64,000 bases of DNA from Polytrichum commune (Eukaryota; Streptophyta; Polytrichopsida; Polytrichales; Polytrichaceae), in the NCBI GenBank assembly GCA_950295325.1, contig OX485803.1, forward strand, positions 7,936,001 to 8,000,000, read 5' to 3'. Of the stretch, positions 50,091 through 61,483 are shown in pieces (position 1 is the stretch's first letter; each line of letters starts with the position of its first letter). The notes below the pieces were generated by a model, which saw only the letters and a program-made list of their open reading frames with translations, ran no database searches and had not been told where the DNA came from. The position numbers and the translations under genes were made by a program.

Positions 50091-50674
50091 TACCTGTGTG
50101 GTGTCACCTGGATTAATGGATCTCAGTTGTAGCAGATCCACAGCTCAACGTGAGTGGTGTAACAATCTCCTACTCCCAAAACATTGATGATTGAGTCTTG
50201 TACGAGAACATGTGTTGTGAGAAACAAACCCAAGGAATAGTGGTTCTTTGCAGACTTCGTCCTTGGCGATCCTTCCTTCACAAAGAGATGAAGCTGAGAT
50301 CAAGTTAAGCTTGAGAAGGGGAGTCGATTAAGGTGAGATCGGGACAAGACCGTGAGAATGTGAGCAGAAATCATTCAGGGCTACAGAATCCTCCCTCAAG
50401 GTAATCACTGCCAGCAAGGCCAGCTAAGTGACAAGCTCTCATTTCAGCACCTCCTTGAAACAGGTTCGAAAGTGAAAAGTGGACAGGTAGGTTATTTTTG
50501 GCCAGGGTCGGACATGTCATCACATGGAATATTCCTAGCCGTTTTTGGCTTGAAGAGCCAATATGCAAGTAACGGTGGGGGAGTGCCACTCTAAAGAAAT
50601 TTAATGGATGTTTGGAGCCCTTCAAAGCGCATTTGGAGAGCCTCCCTTACTGCCCAAGGGTGGAGATGCTCTTA

Positions 50675-50860
50675 GGTGTCGACTGTCAGTCACAAGATCT
50701 CATTGTATAGCGAGTTAAGTAGTCAACATCTTGATTCGTGTGACTGAATGCAGTGACAATGTTTAAACATTGATCAAACTCCAGGGTTTAGGGTTTAGGG
50801 TTTCTAGTGTGATTGAGGTGCAGATCTGGATGATTTTCCCTAAAACCCTAATATTGATTG
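50675..50860. promoter_or_regulatory. Right half of the split central promoter of the CACTA element (telo-boxes)
   Basis: AGGGTTTAGGGTTTAGGGTT at about 50783-50803 gives three telomere-like repeats in a row, and CCTAAAACCCTAAT follows near 50840. With the Harbinger element removed this would lie about 280 bases from the telo-box at 40807, between two divergent genes. Confidence 0.45.
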
Positions 50861-51178
50861 AATGACGCTACATTTATTTTGGGAAGTTTGCTCATCAAGA
50901 GCATGACATATTGCAATATTTCTTGTACCCCTTGGGTTTAGCTATGGTTTTCGAAAATTTCAATCCATTGGGGTGATGGTCAACTGCGTTTATTTGATTG
51001 TCATTTAGGTCCAGAACTCTTAAGTTAGGGTTTGGTTGAAGTATGTTAACAGCAGACTGTGAATGTGAAGCACAGATGACTTTGGTGGTGGACCTGGTTG
51101 TTTTTACAGGCTGCAAATTTGTTTGCTTTCTCCTTTCACCAAGAGTATGCTGACATTCCTTTTCTTGCGTTTTTGCAG

Positions 51179-51319
51179 GTTAAAGACTTCTACAGGACAT
51201 ATTTAGGTTTGCCAGTGGACCTGGTTGGAGATTATAAGCCAAGAACTTTAAGTTTCAAAACTGAAACATGTAGTGTTTCATGTTGGAAGATGGGTTACTT
51301 GGGACTTCGGCACAGGGAG
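51179..51319 (+). CDS. Exon-like segment a, unknown family
   Basis: TTTTTGCAG acceptor, then 47 open codons (VKDFYRTYLGLPVDLVGDYK and on to KMGYLGLRHRE), then donor GTAAGT. Phase 0 at both ends. The Tyr/Trp/Cys-bearing, non-repetitive composition looks like real protein. I do not recognise the family. It could be a captured host exon or part of a 5' extension of the TNP2 gene. Confidence 0.4.
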
Positions 51320-52194
51320 GTAAGTGCAGTGTGATTTACTGAATCCAAGATCCAGGTTGACAATGTGGCTAAATGTGTGGATCCTTACATTGTAATGGCA
51401 GTAATTTCTTTCCCAATCAAATTTGCAGCAATAAGAAAGCAGCCCACACCAGATACCCTCACTACCCTTGTGATGAGTAGAAGATGATGTTTGAATCTGT
51501 GTATGGATCCGCTTGGCTGAACTGTGACTCACTAAATTATAAACAATATTGTTTCTGAATGCTTGGCTTTTGGGTAAGGTAGATACATGGCCATATTATG
51601 GGCACTTCCACCTCAACAGCCAATTTTTTGCTATTGAACAGATTAATCTGGTCAGGAATTGCTAACAACAACATTACCATTTCAGAATCATGGTTTCACA
51701 AGATGAGTGTTACATTATAGGTGTCCTACGAAGAAGAGTGATCGCACAAGGCCCACTTGCCTTAGTTTGGTTACCTTTCAAAGTTTCTATCTTTCTTTCT
51801 GCCAAGCACTTGATTTACTTAAGCATTTGATGATTCTTTCTATTACACCCTAAACCCTATACCAGCCATGTATAGGTGTCCAATGAAGGAGAGTGACCAC
51901 GTAAGCCTCACATACCTTAGTTACCTGTCAACAATGACTAGTGTCCATAAGTTTTGATTTGTTTGATAACTTGCAATGGTAGTCAGTCTTAATTGTCCTG
52001 TTAAATATTATGAAAACTAGATGTGGGTACTTGTTTTCATAGTTGTGATGAAGTCTAATCTTGAATAACATACATTGAGGAGTACCAGGATGGTGTACAT
52101 CGCAATATTTGTGAAAATCTGAATCTGGGTCTATAAGGTGGTTGCACATAGGTCAAGAACCAAAGTTTTGAGTATGTATTGCATGTGGGTGCAG

Positions 52195-52328
52195 GCAACG
52201 CTTGATGCCATCCTGACATTGACCTCAAAAGCGTCATTGACAACTACCATCAGTATCACTGCTCCCATCTCTGTGTCAAATGTCCAACTAACTATTTTGG
52301 ATTCTGAGACAAAACTCTCTAAGGCTGG
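52195..52328 (+). CDS. Exon-like segment b, unknown family
   Basis: Acceptor GGGTGCAG, open frame ATLDAILTLTSKASLTTTIS and on to TILDSETKLSKAG, donor GTAAGT. Length 134 bp, phase 0 in and 2 out. Beta-strand-like Thr/Val/Ile alternation. Family not recognised. Confidence 0.35.
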
Positions 52329-52905
52329 GTAAGTCTTCATATATTTTCATACAGTATTGGCCATTTTTCACTTTTGTCATGTCAGGATAGAGCAGCCTAG
52401 ATGTTTTGGAAGTTGTAGGAAGAAGTGCTCTTGTCAATTTATTTAATGAACTTAGAAGTTGGTTTACTTAAATATCTCTAGTGAATGACTCAGTAATAGA
52501 TTCAAGCAAGTTCCATACGCTTTATGGCCATTGCAGAAATATACTGCCTTATGTAAGCAGTTGTGAGAGAGGCTTTCCTTACCTGATACCACTTGGAGGG
52601 TTGTTGTGACCAATAAAATAATCCTTGAAAGACATGAATGTTCAGATTGGACTTCAACAAGAAGGAGACGGTCACATTGTCAGCAAGTCATTTACAGAAG
52701 CTTAAACTTACTTTTGAGCTCACATTGCCTTTAGGGGCACCTTTTAAAGCACAACAGGTGGTTGAACTTACACAAATCTACATCTTCATTTCTTGGGTCC
52801 CCAGCTTTAGATTATAACGAATGTGCATACTGATGACACTATATATTTCACATCTTTGATTTGTACATGTCAAGTGTTTGAAGGGTTGAGTATCATTTGA
52901 AATAG

Positions 52906-52989
52906 GTATTATTGAAATTACAACATGAGTCTGGTGTTGAGCACCTGTATCTACTGAAGCTCTCAGGAAAGCGCTACGAGCTCAATCTG
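52906..52989 (+). CDS. Exon-like segment c, unknown family
   Basis: Acceptor AAATAG, 28 open codons (VLLKLQHESGVEHLYLLKLS, then GKRYELNL), donor GTACAC. Phase 0 at both ends, so it does not join directly to segment b; another exon would be needed between, or the unit is broken. Confidence 0.3.
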
Positions 52990-55188
52990 GTACACTTTCC
53001 ATGCATGTGTGTTGACCCTGTTTTGGTCTATCATTGTGAAAAAGTGCACTGTCTTTTACAATTTGCTGAAGCTTTCTCAAATCAAAACCTACTCAATATC
53101 ACTTTAAGATTTTAATTGACCACCTATATGAACCAATTATCATGTAGTTATCACTGCATTATTCTCCCACACGGCGCTCCCAATCAGCCTTAATGATCGT
53201 TGTGGTTGTGGTTGTGGTTACCCACAATAGTCAACTACAACTGCAACTATGGTTTGATTCTTTGGCTCTTGTCTTGTGTAAACCTGTGGTCGATGGTGGG
53301 GAGGGGTTTTTAAATTGAAAATCATCATTGCTTTAGGTCTCCGGCTGGAGAAGAAATCAAATTGATTGTTATCCTTGTTGGTCTTGGATTGTAGTGTTAA
53401 AGGGGTTGCCTCCTCAACTTTCTCCCCAGACCTTGGCTCCGAACATCTTCTGTAAGTCTCTGAACCTGCTGCTGGGTGTCCTGGTAATAATTTGCAACAG
53501 TATTAAAGCTTCTGTATCAACATTATCAAAAATTTGTAGTGTCCTTTATTTATGAAGTCAGTTTTGAAGAGGAGTGAATTCCGAGTGAATTTTGTTTCTA
53601 TTGTCCTCATTTGAGTTTATTTGTGGGTTCTGCACGGTGCTTTTTGGGAAACTATTATTTATGAATTCTCTTGCACTGTACAGGCAGCTCATATTCTCAA
53701 CATCTCTGATGTATCAAACATCTGGCACATACCTCTTCTTCTTAGGGTACTGCACTCGTTTAAGTCTAGTTATTTTGAATTATGAAGGCGACAATTTCCG
53801 CACATGAATTTAAACAGTCTGTTTTTTGATTGTAACACTAGCAACAAGGTCATCTGGCCATACTTGACAAACTGCAACTGAGGTGAGTTTGTAGTTATTT
53901 CTTTAACTAAATTGCCATTAGTTTGTGGCTTGGACGTTCTATTAGTATGCTTCCAAGTCTTCTAAATACATTTTGAATCAATATCTGTACCAAGCTGCTA
54001 TCCTCAGGTCGCCCAATCCTTGGGCTGTAGGGGTCCTTCCTTTGTAGACTTGTATAAGACACAAGTATTCTTCTGGAGGAAGTTTCATTCAATCATCACT
54101 TTCAGGTATTTCCCACTGAAATCCTAGTCAGTTACTGTGAGATGGTGTTGTTGGGGACTCTCTCAGTGGTGAGTTTTCCGTGTGAGAGTGAGATATGTAT
54201 TTATGGGATGTTTTGTTGATAAACAACCTGCAGCCATCGAATTCACATATATTTCATAAACTAAAAGATTTCAAAGGTAAGATGGTTCACGCTTCTGAGC
54301 TTGAATTGAGTTTCTGGTTTAGGGTGTAGGGTTTCTGATGCTTTGCCGATCTACCAGTTAGTGTTGGTCGTTTGATACACTGGTGAGTCATTTCGAATTT
54401 CAGCTGATATGCTCAAATTTAGAGAGTATTGTTGCTTGATACGAGGTGTATACACCGCACTCGGATACCAATTTTCCAGCTCTAATCACCCCTGTTAAGT
54501 ATACCTGCTTGGGGCCTCAAAATGAAGAGTTTTATCTTTGATCTCGTTTTTGAGATGGAAGTTTGGCAGGTTCAATCACCTCTTTGGCTGATATGTATGT
54601 GTTCCTTGGTACATAGTCAAATGACCTTTCTAGTCGATCTGCAACCAACAATTGCAGATGATTCACTTATAGCAGTGAAGTTGGTTCATTGCAGGGACGA
54701 TACATGTGATAGAAGAGCCAACAGGGTCATAGTTTTGGGTTGCCAAGATTGGTTTTAGTGGTCATGATGATTCTCATTGCAAGGCATACAGAAGTGACTT
54801 AGCCATGTGACATAACGAACCTGCAATTGCTTTGTGAGTATATCTGGTCATTGATGGTTTCACTGAGAAAGCTTTATGCTAAATTGCTTCTTATGTATGA
54901 AGTTCTGCTTGAATGAAGCGTAGTTATGCAACACATGTATATGTGTGCCTATTGCGGGCACTTACAACTCAAACTTATCATCTGTTGGATTCAGCATAGT
55001 TTAAGGACTTGTTCTGCTTGTTTTACAAAATGAGGAAGAATGCCGAAGTCAAATCTGCGATTAGGTGCAAGGGCCCAGTTTGAGCTTCGCTAGTGCTTAG
55101 AATGACATTTATGTGTGGTAAATCAAGTGTCACATGGTGTTTTGATAAAGAACTATGCCATTTTCAAGGAAACGTTTTGTTTTGGCAG

Positions 55189-55268
55189 ATGGGACCTTCC
55201 ACAAAGTTGAGTTGATTGGATTCAAGAGCATTGGTACATATGTGCAAAACAAGAGGAACCGGAACCAG
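55189..55268 (+). CDS. Exon-like segment d, unknown family
   Basis: Acceptor TTTGGCAG, open frame DGTFHKVELIGFKSIGTYVQ then NKRNRNQ, donor GTCCTA (weak). Phase 1 in and 0 out. Family not recognised. The stretches between segments a-d (50861-56345) show no other coding sequence that I can support. Confidence 0.3.
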
Positions 55269-56345
55269 GTCCTATACCATTTTCTATTTCACTATTTAGT
55301 TCATGTCATAAATGATGTCAGTGACATCATTCAAAACTTCGCATGTAAAATTTGTGTCTTAATGGGAGGTAGGCGTAGAGAAACTTGTGATTGAGGTCCC
55401 CTCATGCTTTCTCAAATACTTGAATTGATGCAGTATATATTGAACTGCGTTTTTGCAAATTTGTGCTTGCAGTCATGTTAGTTGTGGAGGAAGTTAAAAT
55501 CAGTTGGATCTGTGGAGGAACACTTCCAAACGCTTTTGGACACTAAAGAATACAGTTCATCGAAAGGCATTTTGCGATATCGCTTCTTCCCCTAACTTCT
55601 GTGCTTGAGAATGTCGGAATGACTTGTTACTGCTGTGTTTAAAGCAAGAGATGCATTTAAAAATAGACTTGAAGGCAATTTCATTAAATTCCGTATCGCA
55701 GCATGTATGCACGTTTCACAGGATTGACAAAGTGTCGCAATTGGAGAAAAGCAAGCGGATGTTAGTCTCTAGTTTTCTTCAGACCCTTATACAGAAACTT
55801 GGTGTAAAAGTCTAATAGAATTAAGACTTGATCTACACTGAAAGGAAATAATAAACGTGGAGGCAATTTTCCTCTGCTCTCATGATCAATTCGTTCATGT
55901 CCACTCTGACTTGTGTGCATAATTTGGAAGAAGTTGAATATGAATGTGTTCGGTGTTGTGGGAAGTGCTGAAGTTGAGAGCTTTTGGTGAGTATTTATGG
56001 TATGTGTGATTCGTGACATCTAGTGGTAAGTGGAACAAAGAATAAGAGTAATGGATGGTTTGACTGCATCCTATCAGTGGTAACAATCAACCTTGTGGTG
56101 AGTTCTGTAAACCTGTGGTCGCAACACTTGCTCCCTTCTTCTTCAGTCCTTTTTGCTGAAGGACGATCTAACCAAGCTCTCAGTCATACTTTTAGTTTCT
56201 GCGAGGTGTGAAGTCACAGAACTTCATTATAGCACGAGTTCATTCAACTGTGATTCTAGTGTTATTAAGGTACTGAGTTCATATGCTTAATTTCGCATGG
56301 ATTTCTGTGTATGAGCAGGTGCCATTCAACGCTTTACATTGACAA

Positions 56346-59300
56346 ATGGCCAGCCGTGGTGCAAGGAGGGCAAGCGACCTCGACCTCTGGGAATTGGAGG
56401 AGAGAGAAGCAGATAGACTGGGGCTAACGAGTTACCGTTGCCCATGCAGAAATTGTATGGGAGGTCGTTGCATCAATAGGGCAACCATTCGCAAGCATCT
56501 CAGGGGTTTTGGAAGAGACCCTCAATTTACTGTGCCTATTTTGGTATGTCTGTAATACTAGGAAAACAGTTGAAATATGACTGAACATTTCAATGACTTG
56601 TCCGATATGACTGGATCTTATTCGAATTTGTGACTAAGTCTAGTCACATATGACTAAGTTTAATCAAGATTGACTAAAATAAGCAACATGACACTAAAAC
56701 TAGTCACAAATTTTGATAGTGACAGTACGTGATGTAATAAGCAAGTCATTTGATGCCCAGTGCTAAAATACTTTCAATTATTAATTCCAAGAATGTGCTA
56801 TGCTCAGGCGGGTCTCGTGGATGCAGAGACAGACATTGTTGAAGAGGAAGTCAGGGAAAACCCTCATCAGCTTGACCACAACAATGGGGGAATGGACGCA
56901 ATAAGAATGATCATGGAGTGCCTCTCCAGATACGATAACCTTGCTGACGAAGACCGTGAAGATTGTAGAACAACAGACGATGTGGAGGAGGATGACACAA
57001 TCCCCGGGGAGGAAGGGGACTACAGGGCAGATATAATGGAGGATTTACTGGAGCATGCACGAACTCCTCTTTTTGCAGGTGCCACAACAAATCGGTTGGT
57101 CTCAACTCTTTTGTTACTCAATTGCTTTGCGGTGTTTGGAGTATCGAATGCATTTGCTGACGAACTACTTCAACTGCTGCATATTCTCCTTCCAAGCGAC
57201 AATTACCTACCCCGTTCTCACTGTGAAGCCCGCAAGTATGTGGTGAAGTTGGGACTGTCTTATCATATTATTCATGCATGCCGCAATGGATGTTGCATGT
57301 TCAGGAAGGAGCTGTCGGATGCGAAGTCCTGTCCAAAGTGCAACGCCCCGAGATACAAGTCGGAGTCCAGCCCAATCCCATCCAAAATTCTACGCCATTT
57401 TCCGCTGATTCCCCGTTTGAAACGCATGTACCGATGTAAAAGACTGGCGGAACTTAACAAATGGCACGCCAACCAGAAGAAGGATGGAAGTAACGTGGAT
57501 TGCGTCCCCAAGTCGAAGGCCTGGAAGCACATTGACTCATTGGATGCCGACTTTACAGCTAAGATGAGGAACATACGCTTGGGGATGGCTTTGGACGGAG
57601 TGAATCCGTTTGGAAACCAGTCACTCAGTCACTCGACATGGCCGGTTCTCTTGGTGAACTATAATTTGCCTCCATAGCTAGTGACGAAGCCATTTTTCAT
57701 CATGCTTGCATTGTTGATTCCAGGTCGCGAGAGCGTGACCTTGGAGAACATCGATGTGTACCTTACTCCACTGATTGAAGAGCTCTTGGTACTGTGGAAA
57801 GGGGTACCAGCTCTAGATGTGTTTGAAGAGCCCCCTAGACAACATTTTAAACTATGGGCTCTACTTCTTTGGTGCATTCACGACTTCCCTGCGTACGGAC
57901 TCACATCTGGCCAAGTCACAAAAGGGTATAGAGCGTGTACGAAGTGTGGGCCAGATGTTACAACTCGACGGTCAAAGGCTCTCGGAAAGAATGTATATTT
58001 AGGTCACCGCCGGTATTTCAGTAGATGGCATCCATATCGTAGGCTGAAGCAATCATTCAATGGTCAACAGGAGTACCGGCCTCCCCCTCCAATTCTAACA
58101 GGATGCGACATCAAGGGCTATGCTTAAGAAAGATTGTCCTTCCTGTAAGAGTCACAGGGAAGAAGAGGTGGAGGAGAAAGCGACCCCATTCAGCGCACCG
58201 GAGTGAAGCGGCTCTCAGCTCTGTACATGCTTCCGTATTGGCAGGTACTTAGCGCATTCACAAGTTCCAGTAACTATAGTTAGAATTGTTGACTGAATCT
58301 AGTAACAAACACGTTTAGCAGGTTGAATGTGAATAGTGCAATTTCTGAAATCAATCACTGGTTCCAGTATGTACAGTTATAATTCTTGACTGACTCTAGT
58401 AACCTGGTTGGTAAAAAGATTGACTGTGAATAGTGCAATTTTTGAAATCCATCACTGCCAGTATGGAAGAAAAAAAATATGGACCTATATCTTTTCAATG
58501 AATGCTTAAGATTCTTTCTCGAAAGTGAGTTAATCTGACGCTGGAATGCTTTGGTGGGATTTCTGGCAGGACCTCTTCATTAGACATGTTTTGGATCCCA
58601 TGCACTGTGAAAAAAACATCTGCGAGAACGTGATGAAAACAATTTGGGGAGTCCGTGACACTTTGAAGGCCCGGTAGACTTAAAAGAGGCCAACATTCGA
58701 CCATATCTGCACCCTCTTCCTGGAAGGAAACCTGGTCTGTCGTACTTCCAACAGCTCCATATGTACTATCGAAAGAAGAGAAGGCAAAATTCATAGACAT
58801 TATCCGCAATTTGAAGACTCCTACAAACTACGCTGGCCAACTTGCAAAATGCATTGCATCGGATGGGGACTTGAAGGGGTTGAAATCTCATGACTACCAT
58901 GTCTTGATGCAACAATTGCTCCCCTTGTGTTTGCGCACTCTCTTAGACAGGGATACGCGGGTGGCAATAATGTGGCTTAGCCGGGTGTTTGTACGATTGT
59001 GCGCAAAATCCATATATTCCTCGTCCATGGAACAATTATTGGAGTACACAGCTGAGACTCTATGCATGCTAGAGATGGTTTTTCCACCTTCATTCTTTGA
59101 TGTCATGTCACACCTCCCCATTCACCTGGTGCAGCAGTTGGATATATGTGGTCCCGTACACACGTGATGGATGTATCCTATTGAGCGGTACCTAAAGAGA
59201 CTGAAGGGCTATGTTAGGCAACGAGCAAAACCCAAGGGATCCATGGCGAGGGGGTACACAATAGAGGAGGCGTTAGGATTTTGCACATAGTACATGCAAG

Positions 59301-60537
59301 ACTGTGAGCTAACACGCAGGAGGACTTGGGACGATGAGGAGGAAGTAGGGGCCAAGAGTGAGGTCGTGGAGGGTACAGGTCGATATCGACTCTTGACATC
59401 AGAGCTGAGGGCACGGATTCACGAGTTTGTTCTCATGAATGTTGAGCCTCTACAGTCATACAGAGAGTAAGCATCACATGTTTTAGTCATGCACTCTGTC
59501 TAGAAGGGACAATGTGACTGTGTGTAGTCAACAAAGGTCTATTGCGTACTAATTTCAGTCATCATATTGCAACACATGACTAGGGAATTAGATGTTGATG
59601 ATGTTTACCGATATCTGCCGACTGTTTTTGTTATGTAAAAACTTTCCATCCACTGTGGCTTCTAATCAGACGTCACTACTTGGAGATGGAAGCGCGGCAC
59701 AGAATGCGTGCAGAGATACGTTGTCGATCACGGGGTAGAAGAGCAGAGTATCTACCAATCGCAAGGAACGAGCATTTTTCTGAGTGGTTCCCTATCGCAG
59801 TGCAACGGGATGTGGCAGCAACGGGATCGCAGTGCAACGGGATGTGCACAGACGTCCATGAAGATATTATTGGCCTTGTCCTACCACCTTCATGTGAGGC
59901 AAAATCGTATCGCAGCATGTATGCATACAGGAACCATATACGTGTGCGAGGAGCAGAGGTAGACTTGTCAACGTGCGACAGCGGAGTAGCTGCAACATTC
60001 TCACAATCTTGTCGTTCCAGCAGAAAGGACAAGAATCACAGGCTCGCGAACGTGGAGTACGTGGGGTGGGTCGAAGAGATTATTGGGGCTGACTATGGGA
60101 AGTTCAAGTTACTCCTACTGTATTGTAAGTGGGTCCAAGCCACGTGGATAGGGCCACGGGCAACTATGAAAAGAGATGAGTACGGTTTCACTCTCGTGAA
60201 CATTGACCATACCATTTTGTACTCAACGGATTCGTTTGCGTTTCCTCTTCATGCTCAACAAGTCTTCTTTGTTGACGATGTGGCACATCCTGGATGGAAG
60301 GTTGTTCTTTACAAAGAGTCACGAAGTGTGAGAGTGACCTCCATGGCTGAAGGAAGACCAATTCTACACTGCCTAAGCTTACGCGACGATGCTGTAACTC
60401 ACGGATTGATGGCACAGAATGTCACTGATGATACCGTAGCAATGCCGCCTGTTTTATCAAATTCCAGGGAGCTTTCTAGCAACGAGGTGCAGCTTGCTCT
60501 GCAAATGGAGGATACAGAGGCGGACTACAATGATTAA
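56346..60537 (+). pseudogene. CACTA TNP2-like transposase (Transposase_21 type), four exons, broken
   Basis: Predicted exons: 56346-56543, 56808-58244, 58570-59466, 59670-60537, with GT-AG borders. Exon 1 is the transposase-associated domain (DLDLWELEEREADRLGL..CPCRNC..HLRGFGRDP). Exon 2 holds the core: CRNGCCMFRKELSDAKSCPKC, GMALDGVNPFGNQSLSHSTW, VNYNLPP, TKPFFIMLALLIPG, FPAYGLTSG and LGHRRYFSRWHPYR, ending LPYWQ. Exon 3 has DLFIRHVLDPMHCEKN and the DUF4218 part (SHLPIHLVQQLDICGPVH, WMYPIERYLKRLKGYVR). Exon 4 has RGAEVDLSTCDSGVAATF and DUF4216 (DYGKFKLLLLYCKW). Known: TNP2 cuts and joins CACTA ends. Stops interrupt near 57675 (normally Trp), 58125, 58149, 59165 and 59288, and exon 3 has at least two frame breaks near 58675-58790. 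Not functional as it stands. Confidence 0.92.
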
Positions 60538-61452
60538 TCACCACAGTAGGACTGTAGGAGCCCAACTACTATCTGTTAAATTTTGGTACAGCAAAGGAGT
60601 AATAACAGAGATTGCACAGTTAACAAATTAAAGTTGTATGGACAAAGGGGGTTCATTACCAATATAAGTAAAGGAAATTTTGTCGATGACTATGTTATTT
60701 CGCAGTCATGACTAAATCCAGTAAAGAAAACTGTCCACATGACTACGTTATTTTGCAATCACTTTGGCATCTCAGAAAAGTCAGTGAAGGTGATCAATAA
60801 CGGCTTTGTTGCAAGCATGGGAATTTTGTAGCCTGGTTAAGCATACAAGGCAATGTCGTGCATCTACAAAGAAAGTGGAAAGATAGAGCAAGTGGAATCA
60901 TGATTTTTGGACGCCCAATCCAATTACTTACTAATTTTTGAAGGTGTGTTTAGTTGCTGTTTCTAGAATGGTGCCTCTAAATGACACGTGATCATGTTTG
61001 CGCGCAGACATGGAAGTGTTGAATAGACAAGCTATTATGTAAGTAAAGATTATGGACCTACTCCTATATCACAGCACTCACCCATTGAGCCAACGACTAG
61101 AGGACTTCAAAATCATCTTATTGAAATATATGACTACTATTAGTCAGTTCATTTACTACATGAAGTCATGTAGTCACCCAAACCAACTCTCTTACTACAC
61201 TAAGACATACATAAACCATATACCCATACTTCCCGACCACATTAGCATGACTACACATAGTGAGCACTCATGGCATGACTCTGGGAACCGGGCAAGAGAA
61301 CATATGTCCCGTTCCCGTAGACGTTCCCACCCAGGTCCTCAAAAATATGACTACGTATATGACTAGTCCATGACTGGACCCTCTTAGGACTGATTCTAGA
61401 CTAAACCAATGACTGAGGTGACTACATAGTCATATGCGCTTAGTCACATCCG
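60538..61452. repeat. TNP2 3' flank and right subterminal repeat zone of the CACTA element
   Basis: From about 60690 onward TGACTA/TAGTCA units accumulate (for example 'tgactactattagtca' near 61130, 'catgactacacatagtgag' near 61247, 'tgactacatagtcat' near 61418). They mirror the left zone but without its 172-bp tandem unit. Confidence 0.85.
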
Positions 61453-61483
61453 GTCACATTGGGATGGTTTTCTTGTAGTGAAA

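Larger units (their letters stand above)
40970..50671. mobile_element. Complete PIF/Harbinger transposon, 9.7 kb, nested in the CACTA element
   Basis: Seen: the left end GAGCATCTCCACCC and the right end are perfect inverse over 14 bases. TTA lies on both sides (40967-40969 and 50672-50674). Inside are a rightward Myb/SANT-like gene (41217-46545) and a leftward DDE transposase gene (48871-46570). Known: PIF/Harbinger elements have a 3-bp TTA/TAA duplication and this two-gene set; the Myb-like protein helps carry and dock the transposase. Odd: a 315-bp near-identical inverted repeat lies inside the ends, and a solo LTR splits the transposase gene. Confidence 0.92.
32221..61480. mobile_element. 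Giant CACTA (En/Spm) transposon, 29.3 kb, with nested insertions
   Basis: Seen: the left end CACTACAAGAAAACCAGCCC (32221) and the reverse complement of the right end CACTACAAGAAAACCATCCC (61480) agree over 28 bases with one mismatch, ending AATGTGAC. The 3-bp duplication AAA flanks both ends (32218-32220, 61481-61483). Both subterminal zones are packed with TGACTA/TAGTCA motifs. Inside are a leftward TnpA-like gene (33376-40636) and a rightward TNP2-like gene (56346-60537). Known: CACTAC ends, 3-bp duplication and this gene pair define plant CACTA elements. A complete Harbinger element (40970-50671) is nested in the middle; without it the CACTA would be about 19.6 kb. Inferred: broken coding regions make it non-autonomous now, though its ends could still respond to transposase supplied in trans. 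Confidence 0.95.

Noticed and set aside
51179-51319. Segment a as a B3 DNA-binding domain
   Set aside because: There is a loose likeness to the first half of a B3 fold, but the diagnostic second half (the GW..F block) is absent downstream.
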